Positions 32,401 to 47,400 of a DNA stretch of 64,000 nt are shown here, in pieces. Origin of the DNA: Flabesymbios commensalis (Eukaryota > Annelida > Polychaeta > Terebellida > Flabelligeridae). Each line of letters starts with the position of its first letter. Position 1 is the stretch's first letter. The position numbers and the translations under genes are program-made. Under the pieces are notes generated by a model. The model had not been told where the DNA came from, did no database searches, and was given only the letters and a program-made list of their open reading frames with translations. The DNA lies in NCBI GenBank assembly GCA_964017125.1, contig OZ024914.1, forward strand, positions 29,076,801 to 29,140,800. Direction: 5' to 3'.

Positions 32401-35400
32401 GGTGGCCACTCATAGGAGGCCTCGTTTTTTTTTCAAAAAAATAATTTTTTAGAGATTTGACATAGGTGGCCGGATAAGGCATCAGAAGTGTCAATTTTTA
32501 TACCACAGACATGTTTTTGTACTCAAAATGATAAGCTGGCAATGCTGTTTATGTACCTGTGTACTGGTACTGGTAGGCGGCGTGAAACAAACGCAGCCGT
32601 TCGCCGCCTGTCATAAAGTATTTAGTATGCGCAAACTGAGAAACTAAGAAACATACATACATAGTAGTAAACGCCCAGCCTACACGACACGTTGATACAA
32701 TGATGTTTTAATGCTGGGCCAGCGTTGCAGACGTTCGACCAGCATTAAACCATCATTGTTTCAATTGTCGTTTTTGCTGGGCACGACACTTGGAGATATA
32801 TATGCTGCTCTGCGAGCATCTGCCTACTTTTCTGGTAAGCAGATACTGTCTTTTGACTCTACATGTCAGTATGAGTGTGTCCTAGTGATCGGTAATCGGC
32901 ACCCTTTAAATATTAGGTGTATATAAAATATATATTTAATCTTTTTAAATCTTATAGTTCGGTACCAGGCGGTATGCGAATTAAATTGCCAACAAATTAT
33001 TGTAATATAATAATATATATAAATGAAATGAATCGGGTTTTAGGCCACCTTTGTGCACATATAGGCTAAACTGGGCCAGGAGAACCTCCTGAGGATGGTG
33101 AGATGATTGAGATGACACTGTCCTCCAGACACAGGATTCGAAATTCGAGCCCTGGCGGTCTGAGGCCGAGCACGCTACCTCTCGGTCACGGAGGCTCCCC
33201 ACAATACTAACTTTCACACGTGGATGGGGAAGAAACAATTTTGTTTCTTTCAAACCGCCGAGACCGGGAACCGAACCCCGGACTCTGGCGTGAAAGGCAG
33301 CGGTGCTAATCACTACCCTAGGGCCCCCGCCCATAATAATATATATATATATTATATATAAATTTGACTATATACTCTGGCCAGGCAGTTAAAGGTGTGC
33401 TCGCCGTTCCAAGATAACACAGGAGACAAGACAACGCTGTGTCAAAGCTGGGCCAGCATCGAGAGCTGTTCAGCCAACATTGGCACAGCGATGGTCAAAT
33501 GCCTGTTCATTGAGCCTCTTCATTCGGCACGGTGACCCACTGTTGGTTTGTTGCTGGCACGACGTCGCAGATGGCGGGCCACCATTGACTCAGCATTGAG
33601 TTCGCGTCTCCTGTTTACTACATTAATAGAGTGGGGTTTTGCACCGTGTCCAACTTCCTGTCAGATTGGGCTAATTAACACTTTGAACCCTACTAGATTT
33701 TTAGTCTCAACAGAGATTAATTAAGTAAGAAATTTAATTATTAAACGTGTTAGGCACATATGCTTGCAACAAATTGTTATTTTCCTTTTTGCCATGATCT
33801 TACAGATAATGTCATTGCACATCACGATTTCAAACCTGTGCGCTAAAACAATAATAATATTTACATATCATATTTATGCATTCCACAGATTTTTCCGTTT
33901 TCTACGCGTTTTATCATGTTACAAAATCAAAGTACTAATTCCTTACAATTTTTCAAAACATCATAGAAATAATATTAAATATTGATGCGTTTTTAAAATT
34001 ATGTTCAATTATATTAATAAAATATATTTCGAATAATATGTATATGGATTTGACACTTTGACCAGCTCATGCGAGTTGCTTATCACCACCCGTAATAATG
34101 GTTCTTTATCAATAATAAATGGGTCTTGTAGTTTGAGTAAAGGGTGTTTGTTGATGACTCACACAACTTGACTGTTTAGGGCCAAGATGTGAGAAAATAT
34201 ATTAAAACACAATAGCTGTCTTGGTTGAACGTCTGATTTTAGGCCTGCTGTCACTGCTGGTCGAGCTGTCAATCATTTGAAGACCGGCATAAACTCACTG
34301 TGATTGGTCAACAGCACCCGCCCACAGGTCATCGTCACGTCTCGTCGTTCATCGCACATGTAACGATATGTTGCGAGATTTTACGTGTGGTGTTCCCATC
34401 AATCACAGGACATCGCCGCATTGCTGTAATAATGTTGGTCCACCGTCCACAACACTGAACCGGCATTAATTCACCATTGGGATAATCTCACGTGTTTGCT
34501 GATTTATGCATTCATGAGTAATGCAAAATTTAATTCAACAAGAAATCTACACCCTTTCACCACGAAAACCACTGATTAGATGTAAACAAGTATCAATCAT
34601 TCATTCACAAATAAAGAAAAATAGTGATTTTAATCATGCATATGATGGAATTGCAACATAGGCCTACCCATATACCGGTATATCCCATGTAAGGCGTGGT
34701 GATCTGATATTTAACATCTTTTAATAATCACCTTACTCACACTATCAGCGCTCTGACGTAAGGCATAAATAAAGTCAAAATAAAATATGTGATTTTTCTA
34801 AATGGAACACAACAGTCGATTTGCCATTAATGCATCTTTACTAATAAGGTAAAGGTTGAGACACATATACGTGTATGTGCAACAGTTAAGATACTGCAGC
34901 GTTCATAGGGTCAGTCCAGATCTGTTGTATCCATGTCGCGATTCATGCTGAACATTGCATTATATTTGTCCACATAAAGTGGCTGATCGGTATTATTTCG
35001 TTCAGAAATTTGAAAAATTAATTAATTACGCCATCACTTAAACTGTTTGTCATTCACGCTGACGATTTTATTAAATTGACCGAGATATAATTTTAGCGTT
35101 TTGAATGACATGTTCTAAGTAGGCCTGCTGTGTATTATTATTATTATAGTGACCGCCGATATATGAGTGGCAGGTGATTAAAAGTCAAAAGTTGACTTGT
35201 TGACCGATATAGTGGCCGGTAATATGATGTTCAAAAGTTTATTATTATTTGCCGTGGCCGTTTATCAACCTGTAAAAAATTAACGTCAGTATGATCTTTA
35301 GAATAGATTCACGCTGCCGCTGATGATATAATAAACACATATGCCTATTGACCAGTAATTGGAGGTCAAATGTTGATTTGGTCCTGGAAAATCACTGGCT

Positions 35401-38400
35401 GTGTCCTATATTACAAAAATCTATGCAAAAATTGCGCCAGCACTTATAATTTTTCGCCGCAGTGTCTGTCATTCATGCTGACGATTTTCTTATATTGGCC
35501 GACATGATTTGGCAGCCCATACATAGTTGCCGGAAATTGGAAGTAAAAAATGACTTGTTGCTAAAAAATCACTGGCCGTGGCCGCGTTATGGAGGGGGCC
35601 AGTCATCGGAGGTCATTTATACAGAGAATACATTTGGAACTCCAAATGGTGACCGTTAAGTGGAGGTGGCCGTTCAAACTGGTGACCGGTCAAGACAAGT
35701 TATACTGTATAATATTAGACAGATTTTCATAAACATTGTACTAAAATGATCAGGATTACGTTTTTTTTTCTGGAATTGCAAAACAAATATTTTTTTTCCA
35801 CAGACTGTTTGATATCGGGGTGTCAAGTCACATTTGTAAACTATTGAAATGTGGTAATTTCTGGTATGATACAAACTGATTTGTACACCAAAAATCAATT
35901 GTAAGCATCCATACCTGTGTTATATACTGAATCGTTAGCTTGAAAGCTAGTACACATATGTAATATTGTTACATCAGTGTAACTTTTTACTGATCTATCA
36001 CTCAGACTGCTATGCGTCCTTGTATTTACATGATACTAATCCATATCATCTAGTACATGTAATTGAAAACGCAATAAATGTATGTAATCTTTATTTTATT
36101 GTTAACAGACGCCCGATGGATCAAATGCAGTGGTAGTTGGTAATCTGGGAGACATAGAAAATCCCTTAGCCATCATAGGTGGAAATTGCTCCTTGCAAGG
36201 ATATGATCACGAGGGAAATGATTCGTTCTGGACAGTGAGTGATGATTTCATCAAATATTAAAAAAATTTTAGTTAAAGCGACAGTCAGTCCAAAATATCT
36301 TTAATATGTCCATAATATGTGAACATGTCCATGGACTAGATTTGCGAAAGTCTTTTAAATTTTGGGTTGCTGTGGCAATGAAGCAAGTGTACCGGAAACC
36401 CCGTTTATCAGTTATTCTTGTATTTCTCATTTTGCATGTCTGAAATTAAATTTTGTTCTTATTTCTCTGTAAACTGGTAAATGCGCAACACAAAATTTAA
36501 AAAAAATTACTAAATTTTAATCTATGGACATGTTGACATATATGTACGAAAAAGGATGCTTTTGGCCTAATTGTGTTGCTTAAATGTAATAACTGTATTG
36601 ATATGTCATGTTAGCTGAATATTATCTGAATAATCCTTTTCACTTTCTATTGATACCTTTTCAGTTTTTTAATTTTTTATAAAGCATGTCATCAAAATAT
36701 AAATTAATTTATATTGCTTACAATAGGGACAATATGGAAAAAATAAATTTCCTAATTTTTTTGGATGGTAACTGAACTCTATATTTTTAGGTGACTGGTG
36801 ACAATGTGTGTTCACTTGCATTAGTTGATTTCAACACTGACAATAAGAATGAGGTAGGATTTTCTTTAGTGTGCGTGATAAGGAACTTATCACGCACATG
36901 TGCGTGATAAGGAACTTACTAAGGCAGTACTCAGTAAAATACTACATGATCATACTCTCTTGTCCCTAATTTCTCCAAGCTAGGCTTCTCATGGTAGTGT
37001 ACCATCATGTGCTATTTCAGTCTATCAGTAATCAACAGCATGCGAAGCAACTGAGAAAGCTAGAAATACTAGGGCAGTGCAAAATACGTTAGAGTACCAT
37101 GATCATCAACATTCCAGCATTGTCCAAACTTTTTTGTGAAATTGCCATAAAAAAGTGTGTGACACCTCAAAAAATATAGTTCAACATATTTAAATTTCTG
37201 GCACACTTTTGCGCACCAGTAGCACACAATTGCTGGACATGTCGTAAACTGTTCTGTGGGCATATGTCAGACTAGCATAAAGCTTACTGTATCTCCATTG
37301 TGCAGATACAAAATTGTATTAGAAATTTCATAGTGTATTATGAAAGAAACATACCAAAAAAAAAAAGATTTAGATCAATTATTTGAAAAGTGAATTAGTA
37401 CAATCTCCTAAGAATCGAATATCCATAGTTCATTTGAGCAGATTTAGGATTACTGTTAAGATTATCTGTTATCCCTACAAATTGTTTATCATAATTTTCT
37501 ATATTTACAGCTAATAGTTGGATCTGAGGACTTTGATATTCGTGTTTTCAGGGAAGATGAAATAATAGCTGAGATGACAGAAACTGAGGTATAAAACTGT
37601 CTTATAATAGTGTCTTATATTATTAAGCAATAAATTCCTCTGATGAGTCACAGAATGATGTATAAAGTGAAACCTAAATTCGCTTTTTATTTTGGGACAG
37701 ATTTGTGTAATTGTTTTGGTTTTTCTTGAGTGTAACATATGGCTGTAGGGAACCCCACATTTGTATTTTTGTTATAGGCAATCACCGCTTTGTGCCCGAT
37801 GCAGAAGTCTCAGTTTGGGTATGCTTTGGCTAATGGCACAGTAGGAGTGTATGACAGATCTGCACGCTATTGGAGAATTAAGGTAGACATTTTTAATAAA
37901 TGTGTACCTCTGTGACCAGTAAAAATTGTTCTTTTAGTTGTTGTCTATTCTAGTCTGTTGGAATATCTAATTTGTTGACATTATTTGAATGCCCTTGATA
38001 TGTTGCAATAACATTGTTAAGTATTATTGCTTTTTCTGAAAACTACATTTAAATTATACACAAAATAGTCATTATATGTATATCAGTATATCAACACAAT
38101 TTGTATATTTTTATGTGTAATAGTGTAGACAGACTACCACTATTGATGTAGCGTATACCGAAATCATTTTTAGAAGTACCAGTATTCACTAAAATAAAAA
38201 ATTATTGTGGGATTTTCAGATATCATAAATAAATTGATGGACCATGTGATAGGGAACCACAACTTCAGATGGAGGAAAATAAAAATTTAAAAAAATTAGT
38301 AATTTCAGTGTAACATGTAATTCTTTGAAAGAACTAGTAAAATATTATTCTATTGCCATATTTTTTTCTAGTCTAAGAACCAAGCAATTAGTATTATGGC

Positions 38401-41400
38401 ATATGACCTTGACAATGATGGTGTAGCTGAGCTTATCACAGGTTGGAGCAATGGCAAGGTGAGCATTACCATATATTAACTTTCCTTAGTTAAAATAATG
38501 TTCTTTATAAGTTTTATCAATTGTTTCTGTATGTATTGAATGTAATATATTTTTAGATTGATGCACGTAGTGATAAGACTGGAGAAGTTATTTTTAAGGA
38601 CAATTTTTCTGAAGCAATAGCTGGAATCGTTGAGGTAAGCTACTTATTCAACTACGTTATAGATATTGTTATTGTCTGAGTAATATCATGGTTTGTGATC
38701 AAGAAAATATAAAAAGCAGAGGGTCAAAGCTGTACATTTTACTGGGTGTTCATAAAAGGATACGTTGGCATAAAAAATCATTATTGTTGCTAAAGGCTTT
38801 TAAAAATAGGTCTTTTCTCATGGCTTCGTTGTATCTAAAATAGCATGTTTTTCATACCCCACTTCCGTGTCACACAAAGGGGAAGATATATTAGCCTATA
38901 ACCATGTTTTAACCCTTAAAACGCTGACAAATTTTGTATAAACCATGGAGACCAAAGGGTATTTTTCCAATTTAAAATCATCATAAAGGTCTTTCCGCTT
39001 CATTTGAATACCTATGTTATGGGTCTCCGGCCATTATAATTTTTTTTACTCTTACAGTGCGGGATATACTTTAGATTTTAGAATCCGACGTCTACAGACG
39101 TCAGATTCTGATTAAAATCGATCCCTGCGCGCAAGAGTCAATTGACCTGTTTCTATCCGCATGTGGCTACAGTAGCTCGAACATGAGATCAATTACTACT
39201 GTAGTACTTAGGCATAAATATTTGTTGTAGGCGTACATAATATAAGCAGTGTTTTCCCCAGGATTTTTCCAAAGAGTATCGGCTTTCTGGAAGATGCTGT
39301 TTTGTCGCTGAATTCATGGCCAATTCAAAAGAAATTAGGAAATAAAAGGTTTTTTAGTGTCTCGCACGAAACGTCTCGGTACCGATGCGCTAAGACGCTT
39401 TGGGGAAAACACTGTATGAGGCTCAGCCTCAAAGCCATTTTTACTTTATTGTCAGTCCATTTATATTATTCTTTTAATTGATTGTCAGTCCATTCACATC
39501 TGTATATATATATTACACATATGTATAAATTATACCATTACAGCATATGAAAACAAATTATTTTACAGAATATGTCTGAGACTTGACTACTGCTGTACCA
39601 GGCACCAGTTGAATCTCTGTACCTTCTGTACATGCAATTTATTTCCACTTTGTTTGTATAAATAAATAACTGGATTTTGGATAGCAATTGATGCAGGAAC
39701 ACTATACTGCTAGAAGAAACTATTCCACTAAATACTACCTGATATTTGAAGACAAATCCTTTGTCCTTTCAGATTACACACACAATAAAGTAACAATATC
39801 ATTCTGTGTTAGCCTAATAAATTCATAATGTGCTATTTTTAGGGAGATTACAGACAGGATGGTCATGACTTAATGATTTGCTGTTCTGTTGATGGTGAAG
39901 GTGAGATTTCAACTTTTGTTTCCTAAGCATTCGCCATACTTTTTTATGCCTAATCAAATCAGTATTTAAAAAGTGAGGGATATCTGGATATCACAGGTGT
40001 AATAGTTAAGATTACAAATATATCTGTATTGTAAGCAGCTTTACAGTATGTTGCAGGAGAAATTGTTACTTCATGAAAAATAATTATTCAATAAAGGCTA
40101 AATGCCAGACTCCTAATTTTTGCTTGGATTAGTCTTCTACACAGACTTTGTGACATTGATTTATCTAGACAAATTCTATAGCTGCTATATTAAAAATATT
40201 CAATTTTGTACCGTAAAATTTGTAATTGTAGCCAAGGCTGTAAGTGTCAAAAGTCCACTTGCGGCTTGTATTGGAGGTTTTGTATGAAAAATCAAATCCT
40301 TGCTGGGCTATCACTCTCACCTGCCGGTAAAATTCACCCATCCCTTTATGTCAAATGGTCAAATAAAGATATGCCCTATGGATCAATTCGATGCTCACAT
40401 CAGTCGGAAAGTTTACTCTACATAGCACTATATAATTAAACATGTTCTACAATACATTGTATTAAATTGTTCGGAAAATGTAATAAGAAGATACGCCATG
40501 ATCAATTATATAAATAAAATTGTCTACAGCACACGTGATATCTTTGTATCAGCAGATATTCAGTATGTTGCGTCCGTAGACATCCCAGCGCTGTCATAAT
40601 TATCATTGCTATAAAACAGTCAGCAATCACACCCCTCTCCACACTTTAATGAATGGACCTGTCAGTCATATGGACCCCGTTTTCATTTGACTGTACAGGT
40701 TTGCCATGCAAAGGCAATAGGCAGTATCTGCTCACTTTAAAACTAAGCAGATACTACCTTTGAAAAGCTGGCTGGGACGAGATGATTATGCAGGATTTGC
40801 TAAATGTTGACAAATGGTGTCTGCACTAAACCAGCATTGAACCGCCCAAATAAGCATACGTACGTCCACGCACCCACCCCCCTTCCCTATAGGTGATCAG
40901 CTGCCTGGGAAAAAAAAAAACTGACACACTGTTCGTGTATAGCTGCCTGGTCTACACACGGAGATGCAACAATATTTAGTGAAACAACATCTAGTCGGCT
41001 CCTTCTGTTCACCTTGATGGACAGGTTGTATACCCAGCAAACATAATATGTTCTTCCAATGTCGGATTAAAGTTGATCCACCAGCCCAACATTGCGTAAA
41101 CCAAAATTATTTCAATCTGTTAAGACTTTTAAGTAAGTTGGCCTACATGAACTGTAGCGCTTGTAGCGCTTGTAGGGCTACATTACCTGCCCTATCGTCA
41201 CACAATAATGTGAATATAATGCCTGTAAAGGGTCAGAAGTCATCTGGCCTTATTTATGGATATGTCGCTTGAAAACCACAACAAAACAGATTAGGTGTAA
41301 ATGGCCGTTAAAACGACATTTATTTTTTATATAAAATTTTACAATAATGTGAAAACAATATCTTGAGATGTTTATTAAAATACAATATCTTACGATGCTT

Positions 41401-44400
41401 TATTGATAATGTAAACAGATTAAAGTATGAAAATACAATGTATATTATGATGCTTGAGACCATATCTTCTCATGGTTTTCGATAAGGTAACCAAAATAAA
41501 CAAGTAGGAATATACTAACAACATCGGTGACATGAAGCATCCAAGAATAATAAGATATTGTTACATATTGTTATTTTAAAACACTGAAAATTATCCAAAA
41601 GATTTATTAAATATATACAACATTGTGTGAACTCAGGTAGGACAATCCTTTGAATGGCTTGACCCCTCGCCTTCGCCATTCATTTCAGCGGTGAGCATGG
41701 GAGGAGGCGGGCAAATAAACACTTTACACAAGCGGCCACTTTGATAAACACCATTGTCATAGCCCTTTTTAAATATACAGATAATCTTAAATAGGTTTTG
41801 AGCTGAAAGAAGTTTTGGTCCTTGACAATTCTCAAATTGAGGTTTTTAGCCCGCCTTTTAATTTTAATTAAAAAAGGTGGGCTATTGCAATTGAAGTTCG
41901 GCGTCGTCGGCGTCGGCGTCAGCGTCGGCGTTAACATTTACTTGTGGGCGCGATAACTTGAAAAGTTTTTCATGTTTCCTTCCCAAATTTGTTTTGCATG
42001 TTACTAATGACCACTTCTCGGACAAGTTTAATAATGACTGAAAAAAAATTAAAAATGGCCGACTTATTGCGATTTTTCACCTTTTACGTCAATAATTTGA
42101 CCTTGTGGGCGCGATAACTTGAAAAGTTTTTCACGTATCCTTTTCATATTTGTTATGCATGTTACTAATGACCATTTTTCGGACAAGTTCAATAATGGCC
42201 GGGAAAAAAAAAATGGCCGATTTATTGCGATTTTTCACATTTTACGTCAATAATTTGACCTTGTGGGCGCGATAACTTGAAAAGTTTTTCACATATCCTT
42301 TTCAAATTTGTTATGCATGTTACTAATGACCAGTTCTCGGACAAGTTCAATAATGGCCGAAAAAAAAAAAAAAATGGCCGATTTATTGCGATTTTTCACA
42401 TTTTACGTCAATAATTTGACCTTGTGGGCGCGATAAGTTGAAAAGTTTTTCACATATCCTCTTCAAATTGGTTATGCATGTTACTAATAAGTAGTTCTTG
42501 GACAAGTTTAATAATGGCCGAAAAAAAAAAAAAAATGGCCGATTTATTGAGATTTTTCACATTTTACGTCAATAATTTGACCTTGTGGGCGCGAAAACTT
42601 AAAAAGTTTTTCACATATCCTCTTCAAATTGGTTATGCATGTTACTAATAAGTAGTTCTTGGACAAGTTTAATAATGGCTGAAAAAAAAATCAAAATGGC
42701 CGATTTATTGCGATTTTTCTCATTTTACGTCAATAATTTGACCTTGTGGGCGTGATAACTTGAAAAGTTTTTCACATATCCTCTTCAAATTTGTTATGCA
42801 TGTTACTAATAAGTAGTTCTTGGACAAGTTCAATAATGGCTGAAAAAAAATTCAAAATAGCCGATTTATTGCGATTTTTTTCATTTTACGTCAATAATTT
42901 GACCTTGTAGGCGCGATAACTTCAACATTTTCACAAGTATCCTCTTCAAGTTTGTTATGCATGTTACTAATAAGCAGTTCTTGGACAAGCTCAATAATGG
43001 CCGGTAAAAAAATCAAAATGGTCGACTTATTGCGATTTTTCACATTTATTTTACGTCCATAATTTGATAACTTGAAAAGCGGCTGGTTTTTTATAGATCT
43101 GCTTGTAGTCTATGCAAGTATTATATAGTATATCATATTATACATGTATTTATCTTATTTAACATACCATTTATATCTTGGGTTGTTATTTACGTGATGA
43201 CATTCGTATTTACTTTCTTTATCATAATTCGGCGGCGGGCTATTATCGAGTGTGCTCTTGTTAAGTGAATAAACTCGAAAAAAATGCAAAAAAAAATTGG
43301 AAAGTTTTTGGGGGCGCTTCTATTGGAGATGCGGCTACAATTAGAAGTTTAATGGTAGTTATTTTTCTACTTGTATTGTTTCTAGGCTAACAATGAATCT
43401 CCCTTACTATTTATGGTATGTTTAATATGCACTGCTGTCAGTTTTACAGCTGCTCTGTTTGATTTCACTGATCGTAGTACAGTTTGAGATCAAGCTGGTG
43501 ATGTTTGATCTAAATACAAATATAGTAGTTACAATGTAACATAATGTAATTTAGTTGTCAGATGTGTCCACTTGATTTATGCTGCTTATGATGCTTTGTT
43601 TTTCAGTTCGGGGTTACCAGTCGGCTGCATCAGAAAGAAAAGGAAATCTCATGGACACAAATGTAGAGCAAGAAACAATACGAGAACTTAGCCAAAGGAA
43701 ACAGGTTACCAGAGTTTAATTTTTCTGTCATAATATCAGTAATCCATCTTGGTCTAGAAAGGAGCATTAAGGTACAGCAACTACCATTGGAGCCGCTGTA
43801 TCTACATCACATGGGCACCTGGCTGTAAACACACCTGACACAAAGCAAGGAATTCACTTTACCCCCCTCCTCCTAATCACTATGTATGCATGGATTTTTA
43901 TGTGCCTTCCTTTTGCATTATGCTGTATGGATTTTAGGGCCTAATTTTATACTTTTAGTTTTAGTGGATTTATATTTATTTATTTTATTTTCATTTTTAA
44001 TGATCTAAAATAATTTAAAACTGATTTTAGATGGTCTAGGTGGTTCTTATTGAGAACACAAATTTTACTTATATTCAACATAAATTCATAAAATTGATGA
44101 TTAATTACAAAAACTCAATAGACTATAGTGTTGTTTGGGATATCATAATTTATTGTTTGTTGATAATTGTCTTTTAGAATCTTCTTCTTGAGCTGAAGAA
44201 TTATGAAGAAAATCAGAAAGCATCTAGAACAGATAGACCGTCAGGACTTGGTGGACTGGATCAGCAACAGATGGGAATTATTCCAGTATGACACTTATTA
44301 TAGTATTAATTAAATTTGTTTTAATTATCTACACACTATTCTAGGTTGTTCATTCTGCATCTGCAAAAAAAATAAATATCTGTTATGTATGACCAGCAAT

Positions 44401-47400
44401 GTTTTTATTTTTGTTTATTATCATACTGTTAATTGTAGTCAATTTATATAACCTCAATTTTATTTATAGGCAAACACTCAACTACAGACAACACTAAATG
44501 TCAATTTGGGAGATGGCAACAAACCAGTAAGTGTTGACTGCTGAGAATATAGATTTTCTAAACTCAAATTAAAATGTATTAGCACATTCTATATGTGCAG
44601 TTATGAATAAGAAAACATACTTTAGGTGTTCAGATATTTATACCAAAGTATGGCATTCCCTTTCAGACCTGGAATTAATTTTGATTTTCTAATTTCAAAT
44701 CTGTGTGATCGTTAATTACGATTTTAGCAGGGAGCAATACAGAGCTTTTTTCAGATTATGACATTTCTATTATCCGAAAACTTATCAGCTTACTTACACC
44801 CAGCTATCATGACATTTTGACCAATACCAATATTGGCTCAGTGTCGCTTAATTGAAAGCAATATAAATCCAAACTCGAAAAAAATGGGCCAACAATGAGT
44901 CAACGACTCATGTTTTCAGCGAGATCATTATTGCAAATCACTATAATCATTCTGTAGTATTTTATTCTATAAAGCGGAATAAAATATGATTATACATGTA
45001 TTCCGAAAATTGACAATACATGTACTATAAAACACATGATAAACTAAGTGCTAGTCACTGTGGTCTGCCAGTGCTAACAGCCGATCTCTGCAGGGTCGTT
45101 TTTAGCTCCCCCCTCCCCCCACCAACTGTTACATCACACCACTGATAACTCTTTGTATTCCATGTGATTTTAGCTCACCGACATCATTAGTTTTAGTGTT
45201 TCATCAAATTTAACTGATTGATAGCAATGTCATATTTCTGTTCATTCTTATTAATCATGACTGAGAGATGTATGTTTTTAACCCTTATCCAGTTGGACTC
45301 CCTATATTTATGGTTTCAATTAATTTTCAAGCCAAATAAAATGCCACTACCGTATATCCCCGCGTATAGTGCGACGCCATGTATAATACGAGTTAAGATT
45401 TGAGGCCTCGGATGACCTGAAAAACGTCTACCCCTCTGTATAATACGACCTCAAATTTCGGATGTCGGCAGCGTCCCGGTCGGCAGCGTTCCGGGCCATC
45501 TAAATGTGAGGCATTGATATTATCTTATTCTGCTAAATAGCGCCGTGACACCTGCATAGACGATGCTCGATGACGGGAACAGCGGCAACAGTACAGCTCT
45601 GCAAAACCAAAGGGCAGTATCTGCTTACTTATAGAGTAAGCAGATACTGTATTTTTATTTTCCACAGCGGAGTGGACGTCATCGGGACTGTCTCGATCGG
45701 CAGACATTCTGAGGCCTGCATAGGCTACATATATATACACACAGATTTTAAAATACCCGTATTTATATTTCGCCGACAAATTCATATTATTTTAATTTTA
45801 CCTATTACAAAGACCACATTTTATTATCGTCGTGCTCAAATAAGAACATTCCAAGATGAAATGTGATTGTAAAACATTTGCAGACTAGCCGCATTGTCTA
45901 GACACAAGAGGTGTTTGGTTGTATAAGTGTCAGGGTGCAATAACACAGCAGCGCTTCATGAACTACAGCTAACAGATACCACCATTTGCTCAATACCGTA
46001 TCAGCCGCGGCAACAGCGGTAGGCGTTAATGTTATCCCAGCAATATGGACATTCTGAGGCCTACATGTATAGAATTTGGAAAGGAGATATAATCAGTGAT
46101 ATCTTGTTATATTTCGTCAACGCATTCTCTCATTCCAATATGAAAATATCATGTTCAGATTTGTCGTACACAATAAAACACTCCCATATGAATGGCGATC
46201 TTAGATTAAATCATTATTAATATAAATGACCAGGTCAGGAGTGTGAATTGGTTGCAGACTAACGGCGTCATTTATCTGCCCGTGGTTGTCAAAGGTGCCA
46301 CGCGCGTCGGCGGGAATGTGAGACGGGGACTCCCAGCAAACACGACACATTCACCCAATGCTGGTACAATGTTGTGTCAGCGTCGCACACGGTGGCCCAG
46401 CAATGTACCAGCATTGGGAGAACGTCTCTTGTTTGCTACTAGTTGGAAAGGCACAGTCTTGTTGTAACGTGTGTATAGGCCTGCTTACCAAACACGCTGA
46501 CTGGCCCATACGTTCTACCGCTATAGAACTTACCGCTGAACTTACCGCTAGAGAGCTAAAAAATTGTATTAAATTCTACATCTATGTATAATACGAAGTG
46601 CCTTTTTGTGACATGAATAGCTAAGAAAAAACATCGCATTATACACGGGGATATACGGTATGTCATAAATAATTTGTGATAAATTTTCACTTAACCCCTT
46701 CAACACCACAGACTTGTATTCATCTCTACATATAAACATCCCTGTACACTGTGGTACTTATCCTGAGTTACTTAGTGTTAAAGGTAGAAAAGTTGTCAAG
46801 TAGAAAAGCTATCAAGTAGAAAAGTTATCAAGTGGAATAGTTATCAAGTAGAATAGTTGAATAATACAATTTTGATGATAGTATAGATTAAAAAATAAGA
46901 CTATTTTTGTCATTTAATGCTGGAAATAGTGTTAGCAATGCCGTCTTTACATAAATTATAAATAAATAACAAAAATGCAGCAATGTAAGGGGCAACTTCA
47001 AAGTCATGAATTCATCTGAACTCATATCTACATCATTTTATCTAATCTGTACATTTGTTGCAGCCTCATGTGCAGCTCGTTGTTGCTACAACTAACGGTA
47101 GATTATTTTTCTTCTATTTTTATTATATATAAAATTGATTGTATGTACTGTGTGATTTGTTTTCTATTTATTAAAACCCTGATTCATGAAGTTGTTTTTT
47201 GCTTGGACAACATAGACAATTAGTGCCGTTAAGATATCGGAGGAGTGCTTTATTACTTCTTGTCACTGCCACTTTGGAATTTTGATCCCATGGAATATTT
47301 TCAATCACATTACATGATAATGTAATATGATGTCACTAAACTTTTATTATCAGTTTGTTGTTTTAAAACACAGATTTTTAGCCCGCCTTTTAATTTTAAT

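Larger units (their letters stand above)
45350..46658. mobile_element. TA-flanked DNA transposon relic in intron 13
   Basis: Left CCGTATATCCCCGCGTATAG and, reverse-complemented, right CCGTATATCCCCGTGTATAA, bordered by TA on both sides (45348-45349, 46659-46660). The ~27 bp inverted ends continue TGCGA. TA duplication fits Tc1/mariner/pogo. No transposase frame remains. It carries a mini-hairpin (45595) and a palindromic repeat (46332) in its interior. Confidence 0.75.

Noticed and set aside
40206-40439. 77-codon frame in BBS2 intron 10
   Set aside because: No splice-compatible link to BBS2 and no conservation expected there; BBS2 exons 10 and 11 join in frame without it.
45525-45866. 86- and 98-codon frames on opposite strands
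   Set aside because: Both lie within the TA-flanked element and across its mini-hairpin; no transposase-like motif seen.
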